A stretch of DNA of 64,000 nt from Branchinecta lynchi (lineage: Eukaryota > Arthropoda > Branchiopoda > Anostraca > Branchinectidae): contig JAKZAP010000054.1 of assembly GCA_023053575.1 (NCBI GenBank), positions 186,001-250,000 on the forward strand, written 5' to 3'. Below are positions 33,551 to 43,919 of the stretch, in pieces (the stretch's first letter is position 1; each line of letters begins with the position of its first letter). The position numbers and the translations under genes are program-made. The notes under the pieces were generated by a model, which was given only the letters and a program-made list of their open reading frames with translations, was not told where the DNA came from and searched no databases.

Positions 33551-34878
33551 CCACAAGGGGTAGGCAATCAAGTCAGATTGTAATGTCCACCACAGACGGT
33601 TTGGATGTGGCTGGTTTATTAGACTGGAGGACTTAGAAAGCTCCCTAACATATTCGTTTTTTCTTTCACAAGTCGTGAAAGACTTGTTGGTCTTCAAACA
33701 AACGGACAAGACCGTACCAGACTGAGTTTTGTTTTGAGTATAAGAACTACTTGCCGCGGAAAATAATACTAATTTATTTTTAACCCAGAAATCTTACAAG
33801 ACGAAAACAGTAGAGTACAAAAGAAAGTATGAAGACATAATTGGGGAAAACACAACACCAACAAACAAAATCTACTTAAGAGTCAAACAGACGAATAAGC
33901 CCATTTGAGGGGAGAAAGCCCATTGAGGACAGAGGTGCGTACGCCGTTTTGGACAGGTTTCTGTGGAGAACAGACAATTTCTCCGTGATATCCGGTAGCG
34001 AGTAATGTGACTCTTTTGTAACTGAAATGTCGATGATACCGAAACAGCAATTATTTTTATTTGTTCACCAAAGTGACTCTTTGATATATTTATCTACTCT
34101 GAAGTCCGTCGGCAAATTTTGAAATCTGGTTGATCTGTTTGTTGTAGGTGTTGATTTCTGTTTTGTCAGAATTTCAGTCAGACATTTATTATTTTCTTTC
34201 ATTGCCTGTAGGATACATCATTCGTACGAGGAAAAATTAACACCACTTGTGTAGAGTGATTAGCAACTTATAATGGCCCCTTAAAAACAACTTTTGGCAG
34301 TGCGTGATTCTACTAAACTCGATTGAGACGGGTTGCCCATTTTCCATTTTATTGCACAGTATGTGACCAGAGCCGGTAAATTGCCAGATGTTAGAAATTG
34401 AAACTGGGACAGGGTGCACAGCAGATGCCGAAAAGTGGATAACCCCTCGTTCAAAAGCACATTGGTAATAGAAAAAAAAATCTGAAAAGTTATAATTCAT
34501 TTTAGCCTTTATGTCCTGCACCTCAGATACACGTCCAAGGCTCCACCAAGTACTGGGAACCACAAACCTCTTCACCACGTTTCGTGTCCGGAATATCGCA
34601 GAATGAAAGACCGAAGTTGGACATTCCTCAGTGGACCGAGACTGAAGGTACGACATTTTGTTTGCTGTTTCTTAAGTGAATACTCATAGTGGCTTTGTTC
34701 GTATTAAGACCTAAAAATTCTTGAAATAAAGGGATATCAAAAGGATGCATCGACCGAGTATCGAACACGGGCCGCCCGCGTGGCACGCGAGCATTAAAGA
34801 CTGTGGGTGAATAGAACGTGACTTTCATTTATCAGTGGAAAAAAATCGAAAGCCATTTAGTAGACGGAAATAAAAGGA

Positions 34879-34949
34879 TGCATCGACCGGGAATCGAACC
34901 AGGGCCTCACGCATGGCAGGCGAACATTCTACCACTGAACCATCGATGC
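34879..34949 (-). tRNA. tRNA-Gly(GCC)-like sequence, copy C
   Basis: Identical in the tRNA body to 10541-10611 (71 nt, anticodon GCC, intact acceptor stem, the same two stem mismatches). Conservation of the body between diverged composite copies is notable, but the surrounding repeat is equally similar. Confidence 0.68.
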
Positions 34950-35993
34950 TTATTATTTCTAACGGCTTAGCAACCAGGTACCCCCCCCCCACACACACAC
35001 ACCCAACCACCCTCCCCGATAAACACCAGAAAAGATAGGCGAAGATTTGTTAGTTTTCCTGGATTAACGGGTCCATAGATATTTTGGTATCGGTACAGTA
35101 GGTGCCACGGTGTCACGCTTTAAAACATAGCACAATCCGTTTGAAAGGTAAACCACCAAATTTATGGGCGGCACCATTGTTTCAGCTGGTGCAGGGACAG
35201 GGTGTACAACAGGTGACGGAGTGTTATTAACTCCTATACTTCCGCATAGCATCGCGCAACATGTTATTTTTCGCACGCCGTTAATTAGCGAGGGGTTGAA
35301 TGGGTAGAATATTAGGGGTTAAGTTAAAACGAAAGGTACTCGATTGGTTAGGAATGATCGCCTGACAATGGTCGCTAGTGATCCGCAAACCTAACTAACC
35401 CAACCCAATCCTAACACTATCCCAACCCTGCCCCAACCCCTAGCTATACCAAACCTCCCACCCCTCCTATCTAAAATATAAACGGCCACACCAGAACAAA
35501 CCATGCCAAACGAACAAAACCAAATCAAATAATCCGTGGCCTTTGGTGGGGTTGCCTCCGAATGCTAGATATAGTATTCAATCTGTGGTGAACAATACAA
35601 TCCGACTACATTGCCTGCCCCTTTTGGTGTAGTATTCTCGGAAAATGGGTATATATCGCTGTATACAGTTGTTTTAATTCGGGGGGAGGGGGGGGGGGGG
35701 TGAAGGCTCATGGCCTGTCAACTCATGTGTAAAACACAAGTGAGCCCTGGATTTGGATGCAGGACACCAAAAACCAAGAGGGGCATAATTGATAGGTTTA
35801 CATAGGTGGTATTGGGGATAGATATTTTCTGCAAATATTGGTGCAATGCGCACAAGTGAAAATAAAAAATGGTAACGTACGAGTGGATATGGTGGGGTGG
35901 TAAAACGTGCAGAAATGATGGGTTGGGTCAGTATGGTGGTGCTGTGGGTTACAGTACTTGAAAGGATTCCGTCCGTGAAGACGACTAGAAAAA

Positions 35994-37129
35994 CAAGACC
36001 AAAGGTTTCGATGGGATCCCAAAAATTCAATATCTGATCCAGACAACTGGGTCTTGTCTTAGCCAGATCCAGTCTTCGCCAGACTCCTTGAACATTTTTA
36101 CAATTAAAATTCAGAAACAGATTAAGGCCAAATAGCTAATCACATGAGAAAACCAAGTTCAGATTTTGATTCAGCATGTGTGTTTACCCCTATAAGTCAT
36201 ATCTGTTTTGACGAAAACTTCTTGCCACTTCTGCCAATTTTCCGGTTCCGGCCGAACTCCAGAACTACTTGTCAGGTGAAAAAAGAAAGCTCAAAGACGA
36301 AATCAGGGTATCTTCTTTCCCCAGTAATATGAACATCTAATCAGCTTCAAATAGAAATTTAACAAATTTTCCGATTCCAGCCGGAATCCGGTCGAACTAT
36401 ATGTCCGGGTAAAATATGATTGTCATACAGGGACTCAGCATCTCTTCTTACCCCTAAATCGCTTATCTAATCAACTAGAAATAAAACTTTGACTTCCAAC
36501 AGATTTCCGGTTTTGGCCGGATTCCGGACGAACTACATGTCCGGGTACAAAATTGTTTTCACATAAGTGTTCAGCATGTCTTCTTGCCCTAAATCGAACA
36601 TCTAATCAACTCCAAATATAACTTTTAATTTTGACAAACTTTCCGGTTTGGGCCGGATTCCGGTCGAAATACTTGTCCGTCGAGAAAATAGTTTTCACCA
36701 TCGTCTTCAGCATGTCTTCCTGCCTCTAAATCGAACATCTAATCAACTTCAAATAAAACTTTTATTTTCAACAAACCTTTCCTGTTTGGGCCGGATTCCG
36801 GGCGAAATACTTGTACATCGAGAAAATAGTTTTCCCCATGGTGTTCACCATGTCTTCTTACCCCATAATCGACCATCAAATTAGCTGTTTCAAAATATTT
36901 TGTTTGTCCCTTAATTTGAATCCCCTCCCCCACCCTAAATGTAGAGCTACAAAGCCCATCTACGAACTTGACTGGTCCGACGACCCAACGAACCCTCACA
37001 CCAAGTCTCATCAAAATATCTCATTCCCTTCGAGAGTTATCGTGCTTACAGACGGACGGAAAGACGGACGGACAGACGGACAACTTTTGCGATGTCATAG
37101 GTATCCCTCCACTTACGTTTTGGGATCCC
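35994..37129 (+). mobile_element. GGGATCCC-family tandem-core element (copy 4, in copy C)
   Basis: It sits at the same place as copy 2, so this insertion predates the split of composite copies A and C. It keeps the unmutated terminal GGGATCCC (37122-37129). The (GACGGAC)n stretch is at 37052-37081. Confidence 0.72.
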
Positions 37130-38243
37130 AAAAAGGTCTAGCGGGCGAAGAATTCCGGTCTACTTGAAAGGAATTTCGTCGGCGGCGCTGGTAAAAAAAA
37201 AAGACTAAAAAAAATCTACCTAGTTTTAGAGCAGCAATCATCAGTATTCGAGTATAAATGCGATCCTAACAATTTTTTTTTGGCTGGTGAATTTTTTTTT
37301 GTCAGATTTTCTGATTTGAGGAAAGAATTTTGTTTCCCTCTTGAGTGTAAACATTATCTTTTGACCAAGACCAGATTCTTTTCAAGTTTTCCTCAAAGTT
37401 TAGACGCTGCGTAAGGTGGGCATTATTACACACGAAGTACGAGATCCTGGAAACGAGAGTGGATGCAACGATTTAGGGCCGTAGGAGTCAATTATGCTAA
37501 TAGGGTTCCATTTTAGGATCTGTTGACGATGTCCTCCGGGAATTCAGATGCATGGGTATTGAACGATCAATCACCCCAGCCCCGGTATATAATTCAAGCA
37601 GTTGGTCGGAAAAATCCTGTATGTCAGAATCGTCATTGGCGTCCATCCCTCCTTGCTCCAGTTTGCCTCTTCCCAAGGTAGGCTGACTTATCTGTCTCAT
37701 CCTTCAGTCTCTTATCTCACCTGCATGTACCTTATCTTTCTCTAGAGTAAAAAATATTCCTTCAGCCCGTGCTGAATGCGAATCATATATGATAATGCAA
37801 AACGTATATGTCAACTGAATTTTATCGGAGCTCTTTCGGCCTGTCTTGGCAGCTCTTGAGGCTTAAAGCCGCTCCGCTCAAGTTGGATAAACGAACTTGT
37901 CAGTGGCCCATTTGTTGGCATAATATTATTATAATCAATCTCGACCCTCGGGTAGTCCTTCCCTTGTCGCGACTCGCTTCTGGATTTTCTACAGTTTCAT
38001 CATGAATCTTGAGAAAATCTCAACTTTTCCGGATGGAATTGGATGGTGCTGAAAACCCGGTAGTTAGTCCGCGAGCAGCCGACTCCGATCTTCTGTCGGT
38101 CGGGCGGTAACGTTTTCTAATTCCAGACTTCGTAACTACTGCCAATTCCGTACGGGAAAGTTGATATTTTTAAACTTTTATAATTTACAGCTCTACTTTG
38201 ATGACGCAAGAATCAAGTGTTTAGCGATCTCATTGAATGCAAA

Positions 38244-38840
38244 CAAGTGGAATCCAGATTGACTATAAGAATAGAAATACCCATTGGATAGGGGGGTTCC
38301 GGCTACCCCCTACCCGGGCGAAAATCACTGTGACTGGGAGTATTTGACTCTTTAAGTTTAGATGATGCTCGTGAAGCCACTATTTGCTTGGGTGATTTCT
38401 CCGTACAGTTATTGGGGACACGGAGGTTGTTCACTTTAATATCCCCGGTACAGCCCTCGGTACAACGAATAGAGTCCGGGGATGAAACGACAATTAAAAG
38501 GAGGGAGGACCGTTTGGTTCCCACGTGGGCAGGGTAGTACAGAGAGACACGGGATCCTAAAGGTTTAGTTTCATATTAATAGTGTGAACATACGATCAGG
38601 ATCGGGATCTCCCGGACTGGAATTCCTGCCCGGATTTTTGGCACCATCGTCACTTCCATCTGAAAAAATCCGGCGGGGAAATATTGATCGTGTGTTAGCA
38701 CTTTAAGAGAAAAACCACAAGCGATCTGCATATATTTGGCGCGAGATTTTGAGTTTATTCCCTTTGTTTTGAGAACCACTAGCCTACACCTGTTTTGTGA
38801 GTGAGCAACGAGGGGTTCCCACTCAAGATGTTGATGTACA
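38244..38840. other. Stretch without recognisable features
   Basis: Begins where copy C diverges from copies A and B. A 73-codon minus frame (38303-38524) and a 98-codon minus frame (38576-38872) show no motif I recognise. Short inverted GGGATC/CGGG motifs occur near 38600-38640. Confidence 0.45.
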
Positions 38841-39072
38841 GTAGGTACCACGGTGCCCGCACCGGTTGTCAAGCTTTAAAACATAGCACAATCATCATGT
38901 CTAGATCTGTTTGAAAGATAAACCACCGAATTTATGGGCGGCCCCGTTGTTTCAGCTGGTGCAGGGACAGGGTGTACAACAGGTGACGGAGAGTGAGTAA
39001 CCCCTATACTTCCGCATAGCATCGCGCAACACGTTATTTTTCGCACGCCGTTAATTAGCGAGGGGTTGAATG
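38841..39072. repeat. Fragment of the composite repeat, left of the LINE
   Basis: Matches 10760-10965 (GGTGCAGGGACAGGGTGTAC through GTTAATTAGCGAGGGGTTGA) with more divergence and small insertions. It continues across the LINE at 42289. Confidence 0.85.
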
Positions 39073-39345
39073 ATTAGATTTTTTTTTTTTTTTAGATTAG
39101 ATTATGTTTAATATAAAACCAACGCGTAACATTTGTCTGCATCACCTGCAGGGAAAGTCCCGGGGGACTTGTTAAATAACAGGCGAAAAACAAAATTCAC
39201 ATCTATTTAATAATGAAGAATAAATCCTACTACTACTGAAAAATAAATACTACTACTAACAATACATTTCTAATTACTAATTACTAAACCAAATACTAAA
39301 CAAAACAAAAAAGAAGAAAAAAAAAAGAAAGCGACTGACTCTTGC

Positions 39346-41493
39346 TTACTCTTTTGTGAGGAAGAACCTTTTCACTGTGGCTTTGAATGCAGCAAGGTGC
39401 GGGGCCTCACGGACTTTAATTGGGATTGAATTCCAAACACTCGTAGCAAAATTTCTAATAATGAACGATGCACGAGTTGTTTGCCGGATTTCATGAACTA
39501 TATCCCCACACCCCCTTGTTTCATAATTGTGGTAATCACTATTCGTAGAAAAAAAATTTGCAAAAGAGGAAGGCAGTAAATTATTAAAGTATTTGTAAAC
39601 AAAAATGCTAATTTGATAATCCCTTGTTTTTGAAACATCAAAGAGTTTATTTTTAAAGAAAATTTCAGAAGGTGTCGAATTATTAACATCATTGTGAAAA
39701 AGAAGTTTTATTGCTTTATTTTGTATTTTCTGAATTCTTTTATAACACGTAATAAAGTTACTTGCCCATAGTGAGCAACCATAGCACACGTATGGATAAA
39801 ATATAGCGAAATAAATTGTTTTCATAGTTTTTTCGGCCACTAAATGTTTAATGCGGCGAAGCACGCCCAGGGATCTTGATATTTTAAGTGAAATGGTATT
39901 AGCGTGCTCCTTCCATGATAAATTCTCATCTATGATGAACCTTAAATATTTCGTTTCCCGAACTCTATTGATTTTATTTCCATGTACATTCAGCGACAGA
40001 TTTGTATCAACGGTACCTATCCTCGAAAATATTATATAATTTGTTTTATCATAATTTAAAGTAAGAAGATTATCGGCCCACTGGACAAACTCCAGTAGTG
40101 CTGTTTCAATTTTACAAAATAGAAGTTCAGTCGATGGGGCTGCCACAAGCAATAAGCTATCATCTGCAAATAATATAATTCCAGCCTGTGACAGATACAG
40201 CTTTATTCGGTCAATAAATATTAAAAACAACAATGGGCCTAGGATGGATCCCTGGGGTACGCCGCACTTCACCGGAAGTGGATGAGACAACACTGAGCCA
40301 TTTGATACAACTTGCTTACGCTCAGACAGATAAGACTCAAACCACTTAAGGCTCACACCAGTTACACCAATTCTTTGTAATTCAAATAGTAACTTTTGGT
40401 GGTCAATCGTATCAAACGCTTTTTTCAGATCCAGAAATAATGCAGCAGGGATAAGACCCGACTCAAATGCTGAATTAATCCAATCAACTAGCTTAATTGT
40501 TGCAAGCTCTGTGGATAACCCTTTTCTGAATCCAAATTGGGTATTAATTAGGATTTGGTTACTTTCTATATATTTACTTAACCTAGAGCAAACAAATTTC
40601 TCATATACTTTTGAAAAAAAAGGAAGAATAGAAATTGGTCTTTTATTAGTCGGTTCATCTTTTTTTCCGCTTTTATGCAATGGAATTAACTTCGCTATTT
40701 TTAATGCCTCAGGAAAAACACCTTTTTTCATTGATTTATTAATCAAATGGCACAATACTGGGACCACATTTGTCTTCACTACTTTTACAGCCTTTAATGG
40801 TATACCATCCAAACCACTGGAATTATATTTCATATCACTCACAATTTTTGCTACCTCCACTTCACAACACTCATGAAACTCAAATGTCGTTGTAACATCT
40901 GCCTCCTGCTGTACACGGTTTGGGGGATCGCTTAGTCTTTCACGAGCCTTTTCACACAGCTTAGCACCTTCATTCGTAAAATAATCACACAAATGATTAG
41001 CAATTTCCAATGGGTCTGTCAGATCCCCATTCTGTGTTTTGAGTTTAGTCACTACTTCACTCTTAGATTTACGCCCAATTAGAGAATTAATTGTTTTCCA
41101 AGTTTTTTTCATATTAGCTTTATTTTTCTCAAATTCACTAGAATAAAAAAGTTTTAATGCGTTTCTTTTTATTTTGTTTAAAGCATTTCTATATTCTTTA
41201 AATTGCCGTAAATTAAAATCCGAAGGGTCTGCAAGGTAAATTTTATACAATTTGTTTTTTTGACGTATTGAATTTAAAATACATTTTGTGATCCACGGTT
41301 TACGAGGAAAACTATGGTTTTTATTTTTTAATCTTTTTATAGGGCAAGTGTTATCCAATATCTCTAAAAATGTTTTTGCAAAAATATCATATGCAAGAGA
41401 CGGGTTATCTTCATCGAACACATTTCTTAGGTCAGCTTCACCAAATTTTTTCGCAAAATTCTGTAAATTTTTACATTCATATCTCGAAAACAT
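39346..41493 (-). CDS. LINE reverse transcriptase (frameshifted from endonuclease)
   Basis: A 715-residue uninterrupted frame. RT landmarks: the RPISILPFFSKVYEK region (290-304), FGFRKGLST (320-328), catalytic motif A FLDLKKAFDTIDH (353-365), motif B CGVPQGSILGPLL (410-422) and catalytic motif C FADDSLLLV (442-450). A long C-terminal region with YETRGCGD follows. The motif B/C pattern and the 3' tail suggest the CR1/Jockey superfamily, but a clade needs phylogeny. In an active element it copies its RNA at the nicked target. Here a single frameshift from the endonuclease frame breaks the polyprotein, yet the RT itself is intact, suggesting a young insertion. Confidence 0.92.
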   Translation of the reverse strand: MFSRYECKNLQNFAKKFGEADLRNVFDEDNPSLAYDIFAKTFLEILDNTCPIKRLKNKNHSFPRKPWITKCILNSIRQKNKLYKIYLADPSDFNLRQFKEYRNALNKIKRNALKLFYSSEFEKNKANMKKTWKTINSLIGRKSKSEVVTKLKTQNGDLTDPLEIANHLCDYFTNEGAKLCEKARERLSDPPNRVQQEADVTTTFEFHECCEVEVAKIVSDMKYNSSGLDGIPLKAVKVVKTNVVPVLCHLINKSMKKGVFPEALKIAKLIPLHKSGKKDEPTNKRPISILPFFSKVYEKFVCSRLSKYIESNQILINTQFGFRKGLSTELATIKLVDWINSAFESGLIPAALFLDLKKAFDTIDHQKLLFELQRIGVTGVSLKWFESYLSERKQVVSNGSVLSHPLPVKCGVPQGSILGPLLFLIFIDRIKLYLSQAGIILFADDSLLLVAAPSTELLFCKIETALLEFVQWADNLLTLNYDKTNYIIFSRIGTVDTNLSLNVHGNKINRVRETKYLRFIIDENLSWKEHANTISLKISRSLGVLRRIKHLVAEKTMKTIYFAIFYPYVCYGCSLWASNFITCYKRIQKIQNKAIKLLFHNDVNNSTPSEIFFKNKLFDVSKTRDYQISIFVYKYFNNLLPSSFANFFSTNSDYHNYETRGCGDIVHEIRQTTRASFIIRNFATSVWNSIPIKVREAPHLAAFKATVKRFFLTKE

Positions 41494-42242
41494 CTTTTTC
41501 TTTTACCTTTATTTCCTACTTTTAAAATGATTTTAGAAACAAGGAATAAGTGATCAGATCCATCCGTCAAAACAACGTCAGCAGACGCACGGTTAACCAG
41601 CTCACCATCAACAAAAATATTGTCGATTAATGTCGCACTCCGGTCTGTTATCCGAGTTGGTATTGTTACCAATGGATATTGAAAATAACCAATCATACAG
41701 TTAAGAAAATTCAATCGGCTTTCATTCTTCAAAAGATCAATATTAAAGTCTCCCATTAGTATCTTATGCTTTTTTTCATTCTGAAGCTTTTCCATCATTT
41801 TCTCCATTTCTTCCAAAAACTCATTTTCACAAAATGACGGTACTTTATATATAATCCCAACAATAACATTGTTATCATTTTTATTTTCAATTTCAATAAA
41901 AAGGGTCTCTAGCTTACCTTCAAGCCACAGTGACAAGTCCTCCCTTACCGAATAAAGTGTGCCTTCTCTAACCAGCAATGCAAGGCCTCCACGATCTATA
42001 TATTGTCGTTCTTTCCGCTCTGGGATATATCCTGGAAAACAAAAATCCCAGACAGAGTAATTCTTATTAGAGATAAACGTTTCACACAACCCTAGGACTA
42101 ATGGAGGTTCATTAAGTTCACTTAAAATATGACATACTTCCGAATACGCGGTTCTCAGACCCTGGCAGTTCCAAAATCCAAATGTAATATCACCCTTTTC
42201 TGACCACTGAGGTAGAGCCTGCTGGTCCACATACCGACTCAC
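41427..42242 (-). CDS. LINE apurinic-type endonuclease domain (5'-partial; frameshifted before RT)
   Basis: The exonuclease-endonuclease-phosphatase fold nicks target DNA for target-primed reverse transcription. Counting from the first codon of the 271-residue frame, the expected catalytic and metal residues are visible: N25 in GFWNCQGL, E54 in LCETF, D165 and N167 in MGDFNID, and S229-D230-H231 in SDHLFL. RITDRSATLIDNIF matches the region before the SDH motif. There is no true ATG, since the frame stays open upstream to the insertion edge at 42288, consistent with truncation inside the ORF. At about 41490-41510 an A-rich run causes a frameshift. The next frame begins in the same sequence and continues as the reverse transcriptase. 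Confidence 0.9.
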   Translation of the reverse strand: MSRYVDQQALPQWSEKGDITFGFWNCQGLRTAYSEVCHILSELNEPPLVLGLCETFISNKNYSVWDFCFPGYIPERKERQYIDRGGLALLVREGTLYSVREDLSLWLEGKLETLFIEIENKNDNNVIVGIIYKVPSFCENEFLEEMEKMMEKLQNEKKHKILMGDFNIDLLKNESRLNFLNCMIGYFQYPLVTIPTRITDRSATLIDNIFVDGELVNRASADVVLTDGSDHLFLVSKIILKVGNKGKRKRCFRDMNVKIYRILRKNLVKLT

Positions 42243-42288
42243 TTTTATTCCTTGGTCAGCGTAACTAACAATTGAATCATCATTTGCT

Positions 42289-42580
42289 AATGGGTAGAAT
42301 ATTAGGGGTCAAGTTAAAACGAAAGGTACTCGATTGGTTAGGTATGATCGCCTGACAATGGTCGCTAGTGATCCGTAAACCTAACTAACCCAACCCAATC
42401 CTAACACTATCCCAACCCTGCCCCAACCCCTAGCTATACCAAACCTCCCACCCCTCCCATCTAAAATATAAACGGCCACACCAGAACAAACAATGCCAAA
42501 CGAACAAAACCAAATCAAATAATCCGTGGCCTTTGGTGGGGTTGCCTCCGAATGCTAGATATAGTATTCAATCGTGTAAA
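42289..42580. repeat. Fragment of the composite repeat, right of the LINE
   Basis: Continues the sequence interrupted at 39072 and matches 10966-11250 (CGAAAGGTACTCGATTGGTT through GCTAGATATAGTATTCAATC), then diverges. Confidence 0.85.
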
Positions 42581-42699
42581 AGGGGGATATTTTCGTAATA
42601 GATACGTGATAATAGGTGACAGACGGAGAGTGACTAGGATCAAAAGTATACAAGATCCTTAGATTCCATCAACCAAATAGTATGTCAGGGAGCAGCGAG

Positions 42700-43020
42700 G
42701 CTTCATGTGTAAAACACAAGTGAGTCCTGGATTTGGATGTAGGACACCAAAAACCAAGAGGGGCATAGTTCACGGTTTATATAGGTGGTATTGGGGATAG
42801 ATATTTTCTACAAATATCGGTGTAATGCAGGAGCTTAAATGTACAAGTGAAAATAAAAAAATGTACTGTACTAGTGGATATGATGGGGTGGTAAAAGCGT
42901 GCATCAAAGGGGGGGGGGGGGTAGTATGGTGGTGCTTAGCAACCCGTATACTTCCGCATAACATTGCGTAACATGTTATTTTTCGCACGCCGTTAATTAG
43001 CGAACGGTTGCTTACTCGAT
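42700..43020. repeat. Rearranged composite-repeat fragments upstream of the Nanos exon
   Basis: AAAACACAAGTGAGTCCTGG through the G-run near 42910 matches 11400-11600. It then jumps to a second copy of CTTCCGCATAACATTGCGTA … GTTAATTAGCGAACGGTTGC, matching 10900-10965 with changes. The order is scrambled relative to copies A to C. Confidence 0.75.
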
Positions 43021-43254
43021 TTAGCGTTCAGCAAGTGCCCGTTGCCTGGTCAGGCTACGGCACCGGATTACACCAGCCGGCATCGGTTGCCACTTGTTAG
43101 AACATTACAGCCAGGACGTTTAGAATTGGGAATCGCCTGGCTTACGTGGCCAGTTAATCGTGGGCAACCCCTCGTTACGCTGATTTCAGAATGCTATAAA
43201 TCCTTCTTGTATGTCTTTGGATTCACACCTTAATTTTTCGCAATTTTTTTCTAG

Positions 43255-43509
43255 GAGTGCAGCTTTTGCAAAAATAATGGCGAAAGGCAATTGGTCTACG
43301 GCTCCCACAACCTGAAAGACCGTAGGAAGATCATTTGCCCGATTCTTAGGAAACATGTTTGCTCATTTTGCGGGGCAACAGGAGACGTGGCCCACACGAA
43401 TAGATATTGCCCCAAGGCCAAGGCCATGAATTTAAATCTCCCCATTCCCATGGGTGCTGTACGTAAGCAGTTCAAGAATTCAGTGGGGAAATGGACCCGG
43501 AGAAATTGA
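43255..43509 (+). CDS. nanos: Nanos-type zinc-finger protein, last coding exon
   Basis: Nanos proteins are RNA-associated translational repressors of the germline that work with Pumilio and recruit CCR4-NOT. The exon follows a polypyrimidine tract and acceptor TTTTTTTCTAG|GAG (43253-43254) and encodes 84 residues to TGA. The two CCHC fingers are visible: C2, C5, H18, C28 and C36, C39, H47, C52, with family signatures CPILR and CGATGDVAH. Spacing is C-x2-C-x12-H-x9-C-x7-C-x2-C-x7-H-x4-C. The usual family spacing has ten residues before the fourth ligand, so one residue is missing in the first finger loop. A 32-residue tail (KAKAMNLNLPIPMG … KWTRRN) ends the protein. The N-terminal exon is not recognisable in the window. 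A frame at 43042-43233 precedes it without similarity to Nanos. This is the clearest host gene here. Confidence 0.88.
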   Translation, partial: ECSFCKNNGERQLVYGSHNLKDRRKIICPILRKHVCSFCGATGDVAHTNRYCPKAKAMNLNLPIPMGAVRKQFKNSVGKWTRRN

Positions 43510-43673
43510 TACGATTTATGGGATTCCATGTCTCTTTGGGATTATGTATATTGTGGAACTAGACCCTTGTTATGTGGATTAACATATGGAGCGTATCTTT
43601 TTTCTTCGTAAAATAGAAAGGGATGATGATTAACGTATATCGAATGCTATATTTCGCAGACGAAAGTATTTTA

Positions 43674-43681
43674 TGTACATA
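43674..43681 (+). promoter_or_regulatory. Pumilio-type binding site in the nanos 3' region
   Basis: TGTACATA fits the Pumilio/PUF recognition element UGUANAUA and lies 165 bases after the nanos stop codon, before the polyadenylation signal. A near match, TGTATATT, lies at 43545-43552. PUF-site control of germline mRNAs is well known, but regulation of this transcript is inference. Confidence 0.5.
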
Positions 43682-43715
43682 TTGCTGTTGATTTGGGCGT
43701 TTTTCCTTGCGTATA

Positions 43716-43721
43716 AATAAA
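43716..43721 (+). terminator. Polyadenylation signal of the nanos transcript
   Basis: AATAAA, 207 bases after the stop codon. A GT-rich element (TGTAGTGACAGTTTGACCTGT) follows at 43734-43754, consistent with cleavage near 43735-43745. Confidence 0.6.
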
Positions 43722-43764
43722 ATGTCTTAGAATGTAGTGACAGTTTGACCTGTAACGCAGAGAT

Positions 43765-43885
43765 GGGCGAATCCAATCATCAAAGGATTCAAATCCGAAT
43801 CCGAATCCAGGGCTAGGTACGAACCCGAATCCACCATTTTAGCTGAGGATTCGAATCCGGATTCGAGTCCGTCTTTAACAAATTG
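43765..43885. repeat. Degenerate GGATTCGAATCC-type simple repeat
   Basis: GGATTCAAATCCGAATCCGA, then GGATTCGAATCCGGATTCGA, forming many overlapping short palindromes between the nanos 3' end and the tyrosine-recombinase retroelement. Confidence 0.7.
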
Positions 43886-43919
43886 AGTCGAATATACTGG
43901 TATAATAGGTTATAGTTTC

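Larger units (their letters stand above)
31293..35956. mobile_element. Foldback-like element with ~0.4-kb inverted arms, copy C
   Basis: Same layout as 7731-11626, but the left arm is continuous (31293-31637, then 33551-33590) apart from the hAT insertion. The right arm is 35605-35956. Arms carry matching C- and G-homopolymers (about 31559-31576 and 35682-35700). Without the hAT the element is about 2.75 kb. No transposase-like frame is visible. Confidence 0.6.
31102..38243. repeat. Composite repeat, copy C
   Basis: Copy C matches copy A from 31102 (CCGATAAATACC) to about 38243, where it diverges after GAATGCAAACAAGTG. It lacks the GGGATCCC element found in copy A at 7823-8981, the tandem-core element of 12880-14517 and the LINE fragment of 15025-15724, giving clean empty sites for each. 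It carries its own hAT insertion (31638-33550). Small substitutions and indels show it is older relative to A and B than they are to each other. Confidence 0.88.
39073..42288 (-). mobile_element. LINE (CR1/Jockey-like), 5'-truncated, AATG target duplication
   Basis: The empty site in copies A to C reads GTTGAATGGGTAGAAT. Here the left flank ends GAATG (39072) and the right flank resumes AATGGGTAG (42289), so 3216 bp were inserted with a 4-bp AATG duplication. The 3' tail (plus-strand 39073-39105) is an A-run bordered by TCTAA repeats. The minus-strand frame is open right to the 5' edge at 42288, meaning the 5' end including any ORF1 is missing. Endonuclease and reverse transcriptase are both present, separated by one frameshift. 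Confidence 0.93.

Noticed and set aside
43042..43233. N-terminal exon of the nanos gene
   Set aside because: The frame overlaps sequence resembling the composite repeat, has no Nanos N-terminal motif and no convincing splice donor before 43233.
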